A DNA stretch of 64,000 nt from Pragia fontium DSM 5563 = ATCC 49100 (GCF_900112475.1 NZ_FOLW01000003.1:278078-342077); one strand, 5' to 3'; shown: positions 18,369 to 27,784, counted from the first letter of the stretch. Made by a program: numbers and translations. Notes: a model not told the origin generated them from the letters alone.

Positions 18369-19467
18369 ATGTTTGAAATTAATCCGGTAAGAAACCAGAT
18401 CCAGGACCTGTCTGAACGGACAGCGGTTCTGAGGGGGTATCTTTGACTATGATGCCAAGAAAGAACGTCTGGAAGAAGTAAACGCCGAGCTTGAACAGCC
18501 CGATGTTTGGAACGAACCTGAGCGTGCTCAGGCTTTAGGCAAAGAACGTTCTTCACTTGAAGCGATTGTAGAAACCATCGATCAGATCGAGCAAGGCGTT
18601 GAAGATGTCAACGGCCTGTTAGAACTGGCCGTTGAAGAAAATGATGAAGACACCTTCAATGAAACCGTTGAAGAAGTGAATCAACTGGAAGATAAATTAG
18701 CTCAGTTAGAGTTCCGCCGTATGTTCTCTGGCGAATATGACAGCGCTGATTGCTATATTGATATTCAGGCCGGTTCTGGCGGTACGGAAGCACAGGATTG
18801 GGCGAGTATGCTGGTGCGTATGTACCTGCGTTGGGCGGAAGCCAAAGGTTTTAAAACCGAGATGATTGAAGAATCTGACGGTGACGTTGCCGGTACTAAA
18901 TCGGCCACCATTAAAGTGATGGGTGATTACGCTTACGGTTGGCTACGTACTGAAACCGGCGTGCATCGTTTAGTGCGTAAGAGTCCATTTGACTCCGGTG
19001 GCCGTCGCCATACTTCTTTCAGCTCGGCTTTCATTTATCCAGAAGTGGATGATGATATCGATATTGAAATCAATCCGGCTGATTTACGTATTGACGTTTA
19101 CCGCGCTTCTGGTGCCGGTGGTCAGCACGTTAACAAAACGGAATCTGCGGTGCGTATTACCCATATGCCGACCAATATTGTGGTGCAGTGCCAGAACGAC
19201 CGTTCTCAGCATAAAAACAAAGATCAGGCGATGCGTCAGCTTAAAGCTAAGTTGTATGAGTTTGAGCTACAAAAGAAAAATGCTGATAAACAGGTGATGG
19301 AAGAGAACAAATCGGATATCGGATGGGGTAGCCAGATTCGTTCTTATGTGCTGGATGATTCACGGATTAAAGACTTACGTACCGGTGTTGAAACCCGGAA
19401 TACTCAGGCCGTATTAGATGGCGACCTGGATAGATTTATTGAAGCAAGCTTAAAAGCTGGGCTATAA
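18369..19467 (+). CDS. prfB: Peptide chain release factor RF2, made by programmed +1 frameshift
   Basis: RF2 reads UGA and UAA stops. The gene is in two frames: 25 codons from the ATG at 18369 to CTT, then an in-frame TGA at 18444-18446; a +1 slip resumes at GAC (18445) and yields 365 residues, the E. coli length. The stop-recognition tripeptide SPF and the catalytic GGQ (250-252) are present. Residue 246 is Ala, the common form, not the Thr of E. coli K-12. lysS follows 15 bp downstream as in E. coli. Plain gene finders will miss the first 25 codons. Confidence 0.97.
18432..18446 (+). promoter_or_regulatory. RF2 autoregulatory frameshift site
   Basis: An internal Shine-Dalgarno-like AGGGGG (18432-18437), three bases of spacer, then CTT TGA C. 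This is the same arrangement as E. coli prfB: when RF2 is scarce the ribosome pauses at UGA and slips +1, so RF2 controls its own level. Confidence 0.96.
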
Positions 19468-19482
19468 AAAGGATAGATAGAT

Positions 19483-21006
19483 ATGTCTGAGCAACCTCAA
19501 GAGCATGATGCAGCGCAGTCAGCCGCAGAGTTAAATAACGAACTGCAAGCGCGCCGTGAGAAGTTGGTAGCCCTGCGTGAGCAAGGTAACCCATTCCCTA
19601 ATGATTTCCGCCGTGATATGACATCGGACAAGCTACATAGACAATACGATGATAAAGAGAACGAAGAACTGGAAGCGTTAGGTTTAGAAGTCGCCATTGC
19701 CGGTCGTATGATGACTCGCCGCATTATGGGTAAAGCCTCTTTCGCTACCCTACAAGACGTAGGTGGACGCATTCAGATTTATGTTTCCCGTGACGATCTG
19801 CCGGAAGGTATTTATAACGAGCAGTTTAAGAAGTGGGACTTGGGTGACATCGTTGCTGCCCGCGGTCGACTGTTTAAAACCAAGACTGGTGAGCTATCGA
19901 TTCATTGTCATGAAGTTCGCTTGCTGACCAAAGCACTGCGTCCGTTACCGGATAAGTTCCACGGTCTGGCGGATCAGGAAACGCGTTATCGCCAGCGTTA
20001 TTTGGATCTGATCACCAACGATGATTCTCGTCGTACCTTTGTGGTGCGTTCCAAAATTATGGCTGCTATTCGTAACTTCATGGTGCAACGTGAATTTATG
20101 GAAGTAGAAACGCCAATGATGCAGGTGATTCCGGGTGGTGCAACTGCACGTCCGTTTATTACCCATCATAATGCGCTGGATATCGATATGTATCTGCGTA
20201 TTGCGCCGGAACTGTACCTCAAGCGTTTAGTGGTCGGTGGTTTTGAGCGGGTGTTTGAAATTAACCGTAACTTCCGTAATGAAGGGGTTTCTCCGCGTCA
20301 TAATCCAGAGTTCACCATGATCGAGCTTTATATGGCTTATGCCGATTATAAAGATCTGATCGCGTTGACTGAGGATCTGTTCCGCACCCTGACTCAGGAC
20401 GTGCTGGGCAGCACGACCGTTGAGTATGGCGACCAGTCTTTTGATTTTGGTAAGCCGTTTACCAAAATGACCATGAAAGAAGCCATCTGTCACTATCGTC
20501 CTGAAACCAATGTGGCGGATTTAGACGATATGGATAAAGCGAAGGCTATTGCGGAATCACTGGGCATTAAAGTTGAGAAGAGCTGGGGCTTAGGCCGCGT
20601 TCAGTGTGAAATTTTTGAAGAAACGGCAGAAAGTCATCTGATTCAGCCAACCTTTATCACTGAATACCCGGCAGAGGTTTCTCCTTTAGCCCGTCGTAAT
20701 GACGATAATCCGTTTATTACCGATCGCTTTGAGTTCTTTATTGGTGGTCGCGAAATTGGTAACGGTTTCTCTGAGTTAAACGATGCGGAAGATCAGGCGC
20801 AGCGCTTTGCCGATCAGGTCAGCCAAAAAGATGCTGGTGATGATGAAGCGATGTTCTACGATGAAGACTATGTGACTGCGTTGGAACACGGTTTACCGCC
20901 AACCGCAGGCCTGGGTATTGGTATTGACCGTATGGTGATGCTGTTTACCAATAGCCATACCATTCGTGATGTGATTTTGTTCCCGGCCATGCGCCCGGTG
21001 AAATAA
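19483..21006 (+). CDS. lysS: Lysyl-tRNA synthetase, class II
   Basis: This 507-residue class II aminoacyl-tRNA synthetase charges tRNA-Lys. It has an N-terminal OB-fold anticodon-binding domain (residues about 65-175: [19 protein letters not shown]) and the three class II motifs: motif 1 [18 protein letters not shown], motif 2 [20 protein letters not shown] and motif 3 [14 protein letters not shown]. Length and sequence match enterobacterial LysS. It lies 15 bp behind prfB in the conserved prfB-lysS pair and is followed by a strong hairpin. Confidence 0.97.
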   Translation: MSEQPQEHDAAQSAAELNNELQARREKLVALREQGNPFPNDFRRDMTSDKLHRQYDDKENEELEALGLEVAIAGRMMTRRIMGKASFATLQDVGGRIQIYVSRDDLPEGIYNEQFKKWDLGDIVAARGRLFKTKTGELSIHCHEVRLLTKALRPLPDKFHGLADQETRYRQRYLDLITNDDSRRTFVVRSKIMAAIRNFMVQREFMEVETPMMQVIPGGATARPFITHHNALDIDMYLRIAPELYLKRLVVGGFERVFEINRNFRNEGVSPRHNPEFTMIELYMAYADYKDLIALTEDLFRTLTQDVLGSTTVEYGDQSFDFGKPFTKMTMKEAICHYRPETNVADLDDMDKAKAIAESLGIKVEKSWGLGRVQCEIFEETAESHLIQPTFITEYPAEVSPLARRNDDNPFITDRFEFFIGGREIGNGFSELNDAEDQAQRFADQVSQKDAGDDEAMFYDEDYVTALEHGLPPTAGLGIGIDRMVMLFTNSHTIRDVILFPAMRPVK

Positions 21007-21050
21007 GTTTTCTGCCTGACAGAAAAAATCATATAGAAGCATAGAGAAAA

Positions 21051-21078
21051 AAGGAGCGTGATATTTATCACGCTCCTT
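21051..21078. terminator. lysS terminator hairpin, copy 1
   Basis: AAGGAGCGTGATA and its reverse complement form a 13 bp stem 45 bp past the lysS stop. An identical 28-base sequence recurs at 21300-21327. Confidence 0.75.
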
Positions 21079-21299
21079 CAGATTGTTGATAAAGTACTAA
21101 TATACGCAATCGTCGGGAGAGACGGGTGTGGGGGTCGTAGCGGGCTTGCCCGCCGGAGTGCCCGTAACCCGGCTAGGCACGACGCACGCTAAAGTTGAAT
21201 ACTGATGTCCTTCCGGCTGAGCACTTAGGTGATATTCACTCAAGATTTTTACAGCCGGAACAACCATTGATGCTGATTAAAAAGTTTGTCAGCAGCCTC

Positions 21300-21327
21300 A
21301 AGGAGCGTGATATTTATCACGCTCCTT
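21300..21327. terminator. Terminator hairpin, copy 2, with T tract
   Basis: This is an exact second copy of the 28-base palindrome of 21051-21078, here followed by TTTTT on the plus strand. It lies between the convergent lysS and EutH-family genes. The 220 bp between copies contain no gene, only a GC-rich stretch (GGGCTTGCCCGCCGGAGTGC) and a possible stem at 21200-21270. Confidence 0.75.
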
Positions 21328-21375
21328 TTTATTATGCCTTATCCGACGTTATTCCACCTTGATAAGGGAAAGAAA

Positions 21376-22620
21376 TCAGGCAGGTTGCAGCTCACCGTTT
21401 TGTTGTTTGATATCTTCAACTTCTTCCAAATCCTGCTGTTCAAACTTAACCGCTGCCGGTACTGAAATCTTAATGGCGATAGCCACCGCCAGGAAACCGC
21501 CGATTAGCTTACCGAGCAGGATTGGCAGAACCAGCGTCGGTTGAAAGTTCGCGGTAAAGGCCAGATGATCGCCGATAGTGGCCTGCGCACATACGCCGAA
21601 GGCAACACACAGTACTTTGTCGCGGGCACGCATACCTTTGAACAGGTGATAAGTGGCAATGATATTAGCCAGTACCATAATAAAGCCCAGCGCACCGGTA
21701 TCGGTTAACTTCAGCTTGCGGCCAAAGATACTGACCAGACCTTTACAATATTTCTGGAACAGATAACAAATTGGAAAGGTACCCGCCAGCATAATGCCAA
21801 TGTAACCGGCAATTTCAATGGCTCGGAATAGCTCTTTTTGATCGGCAAACATCGGATCGAATCCCCACCAGCCGAATACAAGGGTAAATACTCCGGTAAA
21901 ATGTTGAATGATGGAACAGGCCAGCACTAACTTAATAAAGGCATCCATAATCTTGCCGAAAATCAGGAAGCCGGCCACCATGAACGCTGGGCGGTATTTC
22001 AGACCAGCGGCCAACAGAAAACAGAAAATAAACAGCGGCATCAGATACTGCAACATGGTGACAAAATCGATGCTCAGGTAATACGTGGCCGGTGAGCTGG
22101 TTGAGATAATGTCCCGTACCGGAATATTGTTAAAGGTAATCAGCAACAGCGCAGCAAGTACACCAAAAGGAATGCTGATAAGCCCGGCCATCGCACCCAG
22201 CGCCAGATATTTATGGTCTTTACGGTTAAGCATGGTTAATCCAACCGGAATCAGATAAACAATGGTGGCACCGGAGGTATAACCAACCAGCATGGCGGTA
22301 ATCCACATGTCACGGTTGGTGGTGAGTGCGTCGGCGAGCTGATAGCCCCCCATATCCACGGCAATAATTGACAGGGCAGCAATAGAGACATCCGAGCCTA
22401 CGGCGCTGAATACCGGCCCCAGCAGATGTGAGATAGCCTGTGACAGTATCGGTACCGCGACCATAATACCGGCCTGAGCCAGAAAGACCGGGCCGATAGA
22501 GTGAATGCCATTAACGAATTCTTGGCCCAGCCCGCTCTGCGGTTTAATAATGGAGGCACATGCACCGAGTAGGGTGCCCACCATAATCAGATAAATAACA
22601 TAGTTACCGAATTCAGCCAT
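21376..22620 (-). CDS. EutH-family permease (ethanolamine-transporter-like)
   Basis: This polytopic membrane protein has 414 residues from the ATG at 22620 (AAGGAA upstream), about 10-11 helices. It shares EutH hallmarks: DMGGYQLA, SGATIVYLIPVGL, YLALGAMAGLISIPFG, GDHLAFTANFQP and GKLIGGFLAVAIA. EutH carries ethanolamine (protonated) across the membrane in eut operons, but there are no eut genes here. The gene follows a sugar/polyol kinase by 25 bp and probably shares its transcript, so it likely imports the alcohol that the kinase phosphorylates. The substrate is unknown; sequence divergence from E. coli EutH is clear, especially at the N-terminus. Confidence 0.85.
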   Translation of the reverse strand: MAEFGNYVIYLIMVGTLLGACASIIKPQSGLGQEFVNGIHSIGPVFLAQAGIMVAVPILSQAISHLLGPVFSAVGSDVSIAALSIIAVDMGGYQLADALTTNRDMWITAMLVGYTSGATIVYLIPVGLTMLNRKDHKYLALGAMAGLISIPFGVLAALLLITFNNIPVRDIISTSSPATYYLSIDFVTMLQYLMPLFIFCFLLAAGLKYRPAFMVAGFLIFGKIMDAFIKLVLACSIIQHFTGVFTLVFGWWGFDPMFADQKELFRAIEIAGYIGIMLAGTFPICYLFQKYCKGLVSIFGRKLKLTDTGALGFIMVLANIIATYHLFKGMRARDKVLCVAFGVCAQATIGDHLAFTANFQPTLVLPILLGKLIGGFLAVAIAIKISVPAAVKFEQQDLEEVEDIKQQNGELQPA

Positions 22621-22645
22621 GTGATATTCCTTATTCTTGTTTATT

Positions 22646-24088
22646 TTATGAATGACGTAGGCCGCGAGAGCGGGAGATAATGTCTTGATATTGCTCAATC
22701 ACGCCAAACATCGAGGCATCATTTGGTGTTGTGATATGGGCATCTGTATTGAAAGAAATGGGGCGTTCGAGGCCAAATCCCTTTCTGGCTAGCATGGCTG
22801 TACCGAGGGCAGTCACTTCTCGATTAGCAGGTGCGACAATCTTTTTCTGAATGATATTGGCCAGAAATTGCTTAAAGTAAGTATTGGAGGAGAGACCGCC
22901 ATCGACGGAAATACTGTCTCCCAGAGGAGATAGCTTATCCATAGCCAGAATCACTTCAGCAGAACGGACGGCAATGCCTTCCAAGACTGACTGAAGCATG
23001 TCTTTTCTTTCTACATCTAATGATAAACCGGTCCAGATTCCTGCGGCCGAACGATCCCAATAAGGGCAACCCAGCCCGGACAGTGCCGGAACGAAAGCCA
23101 GCCCCCGTGAAATAGCTGATTCTTTCCAAAAACTATCAAGCTCATCAAAATCATTAAACAGACCAATTTTACGAGCCCAGTTAATGGCTGACGCGGCGTT
23201 ATAAACACCGCCATCCAGACCAAATACCGCCGGACTATCCGGGAATTTCCAGCATAGGGTCGGCAGGAGTCCTGAATCACCAATGTCGGCAATTTCCGTA
23301 CCGGTGAGTGATTGAAGAAATGCGCCGGTACCAAACGTGACTTTTGCGTCGCCTTTATGCCGACAGCCATGACCGTAAGTGCCAGCAAACTGATCGACAA
23401 TTGAGGCGGTTACCGGCGTCAGATGCCCGTCCAGATTAATGTTGCCAAAGTGGCTGGTGGTGTCCCGAATTGGGGCTAAACAGTGGATCGGCACATTGAA
23501 GATCTCACAAAGTTCACTGTCCCATTCCAAGGTATGGATATTAAACAGTGAAGTGCGTGAGGCCGAGTTATAGTCAGTGCAATAAACTCCGCATAAACGG
23601 TCGAGAAAAAAGGAGTCCATGGTACCGATACGCAATTTGCCTTTTGCGGCCAGCTCTTTTACACCAACGATATTTTCGATGATCCAGTTCATTTTGCTGG
23701 CGGAAAAATAAGGATCGAGGGGTAGTCCAGATTTTGACTGAACGATAGGCTCCAGACCGGCATCCTTTAGCTGTTGAATACGTTTTTCTGTCCGCATATC
23801 TTGCCAAATAATGGCGTTATACAGCGGATGTTTGGTATCGGCATGCCAGGCGACAATACTTTCACCCTGATGGCAGATGCCAATCGCATCAACCACTTCA
23901 CAGCTGGCTAAACATTTTACAATATTACCTAAGATCTCTTCCGGATCCTGTTCAACCCATCCGCTGTTCAGGGTGATCTGTTTATGCGGAATGCTCATGG
24001 GAGAATGAGAACGTCCGCTTTCATCAAAAACGACAACTCGGGTACCGGTAGTTCCCTGATCTATCGCGGCGTAGCGTTGGTTAAGCAT
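22646..24088 (-). CDS. Glycerol-kinase-like FGGY carbohydrate kinase
   Basis: This 480-residue FGGY kinase starts with the phosphate-binding YAAIDQGTTGTRVVVFDE and carries GWVEQDPEEI, YNAIIWQDMRT, TDYNSASRTSLFNIHTLEWD, SGLGCPYWDRSAAG and VDGGLSSN, so it is closest to GlpK. Of the glycerol-contacting residues of E. coli GlpK, Glu84 (here E76), Tyr135 (Y127), Asp245 (D232) and Gln246 (Q233) are kept, but Arg83 is replaced by Gly75 (CHQGES). The substrate may therefore be a larger or different polyol. It pairs with the EutH-family permease on one side and GlpA/GlpB-like oxidoreductases, divergent, on the other. Confidence 0.86.
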   Translation of the reverse strand: MLNQRYAAIDQGTTGTRVVVFDESGRSHSPMSIPHKQITLNSGWVEQDPEEILGNIVKCLASCEVVDAIGICHQGESIVAWHADTKHPLYNAIIWQDMRTEKRIQQLKDAGLEPIVQSKSGLPLDPYFSASKMNWIIENIVGVKELAAKGKLRIGTMDSFFLDRLCGVYCTDYNSASRTSLFNIHTLEWDSELCEIFNVPIHCLAPIRDTTSHFGNINLDGHLTPVTASIVDQFAGTYGHGCRHKGDAKVTFGTGAFLQSLTGTEIADIGDSGLLPTLCWKFPDSPAVFGLDGGVYNAASAINWARKIGLFNDFDELDSFWKESAISRGLAFVPALSGLGCPYWDRSAAGIWTGLSLDVERKDMLQSVLEGIAVRSAEVILAMDKLSPLGDSISVDGGLSSNTYFKQFLANIIQKKIVAPANREVTALGTAMLARKGFGLERPISFNTDAHITTPNDASMFGVIEQYQDIISRSRGLRHS

Positions 24089-24334
24089 GACGCATCTTCC
24101 TTTATTATTTTTGTTGGTAATTAGACTGTTTTGTGGATTATTACGATCAAACGGAACTTAAATCCACATAAAATTCACATATTGATACTTATTTATGACC
24201 TTGGTCACATTTATTTAACAATGTGTGATTTGTTTTGCTATTAAGTGTCATTGTCGTTTTTTTATGTGTTGATATTGTGGTTATCATGTGGTTTTATGAT
24301 ATCGAAAGACATTGGTCACTAGGATTGGCTACAT
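24089..24334. promoter_or_regulatory. Divergent promoter region of the permease/kinase and oxidoreductase operons
   Basis: This AT-rich 246 bp region separates the two divergent transcripts. It holds a likely CRP site and is the expected target of the DeoR-family regulator encoded at 26988. The segment ATTGTGGTTATCATGTGG near 24274-24291 could be part of an operator, but I cannot define one. Confidence 0.5.
24194..24209. promoter_or_regulatory. Putative CRP-binding site
   Basis: TATGA-CCTTGG-TCACA has one mismatch to the TGTGA-N6-TCACA consensus, with AT-rich flanks (TTTA to the left, TTTATTT to the right). It sits midway between the divergent kinase and oxidoreductase genes, as expected for a catabolite-controlled pathway. 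Confidence 0.5.
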
Positions 24335-25735
24335 ATGAAGAACGAAAATAAAAAAAATTGGGATGTGATTGTTATCGGCGGTGGCGTGGTCGGGTGTGCT
24401 GTCCATCGTCAGTTTGCGATTGCCGGTGCTAATGCTTTATTACTGGAAAGGGGCGGAGATATCCTTTCGGGAGCCAGTAAAGCGAACAGTGCGTTATTGC
24501 ATACCGGTTTTGATGCGCCTCCCGGCAGTCTTGAACTGGAATGTATACAGAATGGCTATCGAGAGTTTATGGCCATCAAAGATAAAATGAATCTACCATT
24601 GCTGCAGACTGGCGCGTTGGTGATTGCCTGGAATGAAGAACAGTTGGCTAAATTGCCCGCTATTGTTGAACAGGCACATCAGAATGGTGTTATGGATGTG
24701 TGTCTGGTTGATAAAGAAGAAGTCTATCGGCGGGAGCCGAAGCTGGCGGAAGGCGCGCTGGCGGCGGTTAGCGTCCCCGGTGAAGGCGTGATGGATCCGT
24801 GGAGTTCGCCGCTGGCGTACTTAACTCAGGCGGTAAAGCACGGTGCTGGATATGCGTTCCACTGTGAGGTTGAAAGCGGAAGTTTCAATGATGGCTTATG
24901 GACGCTGAAAACTAAAAAAGGGGAATTTCAAGCTCCTCTGGTGATCAACTGTGCAGGCATCAATGGGGATATTGTGGAAAGTATCTGCCATCCGTCACCT
25001 TTCCAGATTAAGCCAAGAAAAGGGCAGTTCCTGGTTTACGATAAAGAAGCCGCGGCCGATATTAATGCCATTATCCTGCCTGTTCCGACAGCCATCACGA
25101 AAGGCGTGCTGTTAGCCAAAACTATTTTTGGCAATCTGCTGTTAGGGCCAACGGCAGAAGAACAAGAGGATCGCTGGAAAGCGGAAGTGGATGAAAATGT
25201 CCTGAAAGATTTAATTCGTCAGGGCAGCAACATGTTACCCAGCTTGCATAACTATAGTGTAACGGCAACCTATGCCGGTCTGCGTCCCGCAACGGAAGAG
25301 AAACACTACCGCATTAATGACTATCCGGAAAAACAGTGGATATGTGTCGGAGGAATTCGCTCCACCGGCCTGACTTCCGCACTGGGTGTTGCGAAGCACG
25401 TTCTGGCGTTGTATCAGAATAATTTTTCACCGTTGTTTGACATGTCTCCGCCGGCTGAACTGATCTGGCCTAAGATGCCAATGTTGGCGGAGCATGAACA
25501 GCGCAGTTATCAGACCGAGCATAACGGTGGCATTGTGTGTCACTGTGAACGCGTCAGCCGTAATGAAATTGAGGCGATTTTTGATTCAGATATTCCGCCG
25601 GAATGTTTGGGAGGCCTGCGCCGGAGAACCCGAGCGATGATGGGGCGGTGTAACGGTTTTTACTGTAGCCATAAGGTGGCAGAAATCATTAATTATCGTT
25701 TTGAGAATACGTTAGCGGTAGAGGTGCTGAAATGA
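24335..25735 (+). CDS. GlpA-like FAD oxidoreductase with C-terminal BFD [2Fe-2S] domain
   Basis: This 466-residue protein is an FAD-dependent DAO-family enzyme: dinucleotide site VIVIGGGVVGCAVHRQFA at 10-28, GASKANSALLHTGFDAPPGS and the C-terminal GGIRSTGLTSALGVAKHV. Residues about 398-446 form a BFD-type iron-sulfur domain with Cys402, Cys404, Cys439 and Cys444 (CxC-x34-Cx4C). This matches the large subunit of GlpA-like anaerobic glycerol-3-phosphate dehydrogenases. It overlaps the next gene by 4 bp (ATGA). Its likely role is to oxidise the phosphorylated product of the divergent kinase; the true substrate is not visible from sequence. Confidence 0.83.
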   Translation: MKNENKKNWDVIVIGGGVVGCAVHRQFAIAGANALLLERGGDILSGASKANSALLHTGFDAPPGSLELECIQNGYREFMAIKDKMNLPLLQTGALVIAWNEEQLAKLPAIVEQAHQNGVMDVCLVDKEEVYRREPKLAEGALAAVSVPGEGVMDPWSSPLAYLTQAVKHGAGYAFHCEVESGSFNDGLWTLKTKKGEFQAPLVINCAGINGDIVESICHPSPFQIKPRKGQFLVYDKEAAADINAIILPVPTAITKGVLLAKTIFGNLLLGPTAEEQEDRWKAEVDENVLKDLIRQGSNMLPSLHNYSVTATYAGLRPATEEKHYRINDYPEKQWICVGGIRSTGLTSALGVAKHVLALYQNNFSPLFDMSPPAELIWPKMPMLAEHEQRSYQTEHNGGIVCHCERVSRNEIEAIFDSDIPPECLGGLRRRTRAMMGRCNGFYCSHKVAEIINYRFENTLAVEVLK

Positions 25736-26946
25736 AGCTAAATTACGATGTGGTTATTATTGGCTCTGGCCCCTCTGGTATTGCGGCAGCAACGGCGTTA
25801 AAGCAACAAGGTGTGCATGATATTGTTATTCTGGAGCGGGAAGCGCAGGCCGGTGGTGTTCCCCGACATTGCCAGCATCCGACGTTTGGGTTACTGACCT
25901 TTAAACGGCCGATGAAAGGATCGCATTTTGTTGAGCACATTCTGAAGATTCGCGGTGACGTTCCGGTATTGACCGGCATGACCGTGGTGGGGATTTATCC
26001 TGACGGAAAAATTCAGGTTTCTTGTGATGCGGGTCTGGTTAATATACAGGCTAAACGCATCATTATTGCCACCGGCGTTCGTGAAACCCCACGCCATCCG
26101 AGATTGGTTTCCGGCCTTCGCCCGCAGGGTGTTTTAACCACCGGGGCTTTACAGCAATTTATTTATTTAAATCGACAGACCCCTTGCCGCAACCCGGTGA
26201 TTATCGGTACTGAGATTGTCAGCTTTTCAGCATTATGGACGTTGCGTAATGCGGGTGTTAAAGCCAAGGCGATGATTGAACAGGGCGCAAGAATTACGGC
26301 GAACCGGCCTTTAATTATGGCGGCTAAACTTTTTGGTGTTCCGGTTTATTGCCAGACTAAATTAGTTGAGATTGGCGGACTGAATCGCGTTGAGTATGTG
26401 ATGGTTGAATGTAACGGCCAGCGCGAAAAGATTGAGTGTGATTCAGTTATCTTTACCGGTGAATTTACCGGTGAATATACCTTGATAAAAGGGAGCCATT
26501 TGGATTATCGAGCGGATACCGGTTGTCCGGTGGTTGATAATCAGGGACGCTGTTCTGACGCCGCTTATTATGCCATTGGCAACTTGCTTCATCCGGCAGA
26601 TATGGGGGATCAGTGCTATCAGGAAGGTATGAAAGTGGGTCTGGCGGTTGCCAAAGACCTACAGTGCCCAGCGCCGAAAGCCTCCTTACGTTTGCCGATT
26701 GTTTTTGATGAAAAGATTCAATTTACTGCGCCTTCTTGTATTGCCGCTGATGAGAATTTATCGACATTAGACCTCAATATCCGGGTGAAACAGGCTATCA
26801 CAGGTACGGTGGTGGTCAAATCAGGCAATCAGGTTCTGTATCAAAAGAAACATCGCTGTTTACCTGGGCGACGGATCATGTTGAAAGGGGTGAATTCCAG
26901 ACTGATTTCCGGAAATGCTACAGAAATCAATGTGAGTATCGTATAG
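25732..26946 (+). CDS. GlpB/HcnB-like NAD(P)/FAD-dependent oxidoreductase subunit
   Basis: This 404-residue pyridine-nucleotide-disulfide-type flavoprotein has DVVIIGSGPSGIAAATAL at 5-22, RIIIATGVRETPRHPR and a second GTEIVSFSALWTLRNAGVKA nucleotide segment; the usual redox-active Cys pair is absent. The last about 80 residues form a small beta-rich tail. Such proteins pair with GlpA-like subunits; several bacteria carry a third gene of the DUF1667 family in the same operon, which is not present here. It starts inside the stop of the GlpA-like gene and is followed by the DeoR regulator after 41 bp. Confidence 0.78.
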   Translation: MKLNYDVVIIGSGPSGIAAATALKQQGVHDIVILEREAQAGGVPRHCQHPTFGLLTFKRPMKGSHFVEHILKIRGDVPVLTGMTVVGIYPDGKIQVSCDAGLVNIQAKRIIIATGVRETPRHPRLVSGLRPQGVLTTGALQQFIYLNRQTPCRNPVIIGTEIVSFSALWTLRNAGVKAKAMIEQGARITANRPLIMAAKLFGVPVYCQTKLVEIGGLNRVEYVMVECNGQREKIECDSVIFTGEFTGEYTLIKGSHLDYRADTGCPVVDNQGRCSDAAYYAIGNLLHPADMGDQCYQEGMKVGLAVAKDLQCPAPKASLRLPIVFDEKIQFTAPSCIAADENLSTLDLNIRVKQAITGTVVVKSGNQVLYQKKHRCLPGRRIMLKGVNSRLISGNATEINVSIV

Positions 26947-26987
26947 TTTGCCGATACATCGTTAAGCGATCTTAAGGGTATTTGGTT

Positions 26988-27767
26988 ATGACTGAAGGAC
27001 GTCCGAGTAATTTGCGACATCAGGCTATTCTTGAACAGCTGTTTTCTAATGGGCAGGTGTTTGTTCATGATTTAGCTGAGCAGTTTAATGTGGCACAAGA
27101 GACTATCCGTCGCGATCTGACCAAGTTAGAGTCTCAGAAGCTACTCAAAAAAGTGCATGGTGGGGCGGTAAATATTCAGTCAAAGTTTGAACGTGACTTT
27201 AGTGAGCGCGCTAAACTGGCTGCGGATGAGAAAAAAGCCATCGCCATGAAGGCCGCTGAGTTTATTAAATCGGGCGATACCTTGTTGATTGATTTCGGTA
27301 CCACAACCATGGAATTTGCTCAGCAGGTGAAAAATATTGATGGGCTGACGGTGATTACCAATTCACCTCTGATTGCCGGTATTGTGCAGGAAAATATGAC
27401 CATTGATGCCATTTTGATTGGCGGACAGTTTAGTGGCTCCAAATTTGCCTGTTTGGGGGCTATTACGCTGAAGAATATTGGTGAGTTCTCAGCGGATTAC
27501 GCGGTGATTGGTGTGGGGGCGATTGATGCCAATAAGGGCATCATGAATCAGAATATTGATGAAGCGGCCGTTGCAAGAAAGATGATGGAAAACAGTGACA
27601 AACTTATTGTGTTGGCTGACTCCACTAAGTCTAATAAGCATGCAATAAGTTTAGTCAGCGGTTGGGAGAATGTTGATATTCTTGTTACCACCAGTAGAGA
27701 TATAAAAATTACCGAAGCCAATAAAAAGACGAAAATTATTTTCGCTGATGCTGAAGATAATCGGTGA
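26988..27767 (+). CDS. DeoR-family transcriptional regulator
   Basis: This 259-residue protein begins at the ATG at 26988, with AAGGG upstream. It has the DeoR helix-turn-helix (LRHQAILEQLFSNGQVFVHDLAEQFNV, shown in part; QETIRRDLTKLE; KVHGGAV) and a sugar-phosphate isomerase-like sensor domain (GDTLLIDFGTTTMEFAQQV, VITNSPLIAGIV, GVGAIDANKGIMNQ, LADSTKSNK). It is close in type to GlpR. It probably represses the two divergent units at 21376-26946 and responds to a phosphorylated intermediate made by the FGGY kinase (inference from family and context). Confidence 0.88.
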   Translation: MTEGRPSNLRHQAILEQLFSNGQVFVHDLAEQFNVAQETIRRDLTKLESQKLLKKVHGGAVNIQSKFERDFSERAKLAADEKKAIAMKAAEFIKSGDTLLIDFGTTTMEFAQQVKNIDGLTVITNSPLIAGIVQENMTIDAILIGGQFSGSKFACLGAITLKNIGEFSADYAVIGVGAIDANKGIMNQNIDEAAVARKMMENSDKLIVLADSTKSNKHAISLVSGWENVDILVTTSRDIKITEANKKTKIIFADAEDNR

Positions 27768-27784
27768 TTTATTTTATTGACGGA

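Noticed and set aside
21376..22620. Part of an ethanolamine utilisation (eut) operon
   Set aside because: No ammonia lyase, microcompartment or eutR genes lie in the window; neighbours are kinase and Glp-like genes.
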